Assembly (NCBI GenBank): GCA_964636575.1
Contig: CAZWSE010000041.1
Span: forward strand, 1-29,915
Direction: 5' to 3'
DNA length: 29,915 nucleotides
Origin: CAZWSE01 sp964636575
GTDB lineage: Bacteria; Pseudomonadota; Alphaproteobacteria; Rhodobacterales; Rhodobacteraceae
Shown here piece after piece: positions 29,661 through 29,915 of the stretch. Position numbers and translations under genes: made by a program. Within the stretch, counting starts at the first letter, position 1; each line of letters opens with the position of its first letter. The notes beneath the pieces were generated by a model. It did no database searches and was not told the origin of the DNA. It saw only the letters and a program-made list of their open reading frames with translations.

Positions 29661-29915
29661 TCAAGGCGTCTTAACTCTCAAATCAGACACCTGCTGCGTC
29701 GTCTCTCGCAGCAGTTTGCGCTTGATGCGGGCAGGATAGTCTTGGAAATCCGCAGCCGTTTCAACAAAAGCGCCCTCCCCTGTGATCACGTTCTCAAAGA
29801 AGTAGTCAGTCAGATCAGGGCTGCTCGCTTCAATCGCAATGGCATTCACGGTAACCCCTGCCCGCTTTAACGCAGGCTTCACATCATGGGGTTCAATGCC
29901 TTCGTTGGATTCCCC
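29661..29915 (-). CDS. DUF1194 (VWA-like) domain protein, C-terminal part only
   Basis: The frame is open to the right edge of the window, so only the last 84 residues are visible. It reads GESNEGIEPHDVKPALKRAG..., then VNAIAIEASSPDLTDYFFENVITGEGAFVETAADFQDYPARIKRKLLRE. This resembles the C-terminal half of DUF1194, a von Willebrand A-like domain usually found in exported proteins of alphaproteobacteria. The GTG at 29882 is internal, not a start. The function of the family is unknown. It lies upstream of the sdh operon in the same orientation, separated by the 180-bp region with the GTGATCAC pair, so it is probably a separate transcription unit. Confidence 0.72.
   Translation of the reverse strand, partial: GESNEGIEPHDVKPALKRAGVTVNAIAIEASSPDLTDYFFENVITGEGAFVETAADFQDYPARIKRKLLRETTQQVSDLRVKTP

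Overview
The window looks like a chromosomal segment of a marine Rhodobacteraceae (Roseobacter-group alphaproteobacterium). The evidence is the pairing of crotonyl-CoA carboxylase/reductase with an ethylmalonyl-CoA-type mutase, a LuxR/LuxI pair of the roseobacter kind, a VPLPA-CTERM surface protein, a TauE/SafE-TIGR02186 pair, an Irr-box-like site and intergenic repeats of a kind common in the group. Genus cannot be read from the sequence. No tRNA, rRNA, CRISPR array, prophage or insertion sequence was recognised. There is one 100-N assembly gap (23000-23099).

Layout. 1-2.8 kb: the 3' part of a branched-chain aminotransferase-like enzyme, a convergent DMT transporter-BLUF photoreceptor pair, and a universal stress protein. 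2.8-4.9 kb: a tightly packed nfuA-GFA-tsaB-rimI operon (Fe-S cluster delivery, t6A tRNA modification, ribosomal protein acetylation) with a likely Irr site in front. 5.0-9.9 kb: a four-gene BMP-family ABC importer, probably for nucleosides (binding protein, double ATPase, two permeases), with palindromes upstream and hairpins between its genes. 9.9-11.6 kb: a TauE/SafE exporter overlapping a TIGR02186 periplasmic/membrane partner.

11.6-15.5 kb, all on the minus strand: a small 66-aa ORF, luxR, luxI, a RecD-like helicase and an SDR oxidoreductase, in that transcription order. 15.7-20.7 kb: ccr and a PlsB/PlsC-type acyltransferase (minus), then ethylmalonyl-CoA mutase (plus); ccr and ecm are key steps of the ethylmalonyl-CoA pathway for acetyl-CoA assimilation. 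20.8-22.6 kb: deoD purine nucleoside phosphorylase, which could act on nucleosides brought in by the BMP importer, and a DUF1989 protein behind a small membrane-anchored zinc-ribbon protein. 22.9-23.3 kb: a VPLPA-CTERM gene broken by the gap.

23.3-29.9 kb, minus strand: the succinate dehydrogenase locus sdhC-sdhD-sdhA-(small exported protein)-...-sdhB. Its unusual feature is that sdhB is separated from the rest by a sulfotransferase-like gene, a lipoprotein gene and an FkbM methyltransferase gene. Two GTGATCAC palindromes 21 bp apart lie upstream of sdhC. The window ends inside a DUF1194 (VWA-like) gene.

The best leads are the split sdh operon, the 66-aa ORF overlapping luxR, the possible shared operator of ccr and ecm, the Irr-like site at nfuA, and the intergenic repeat family. 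No complete novel system could be demonstrated from sequence alone.
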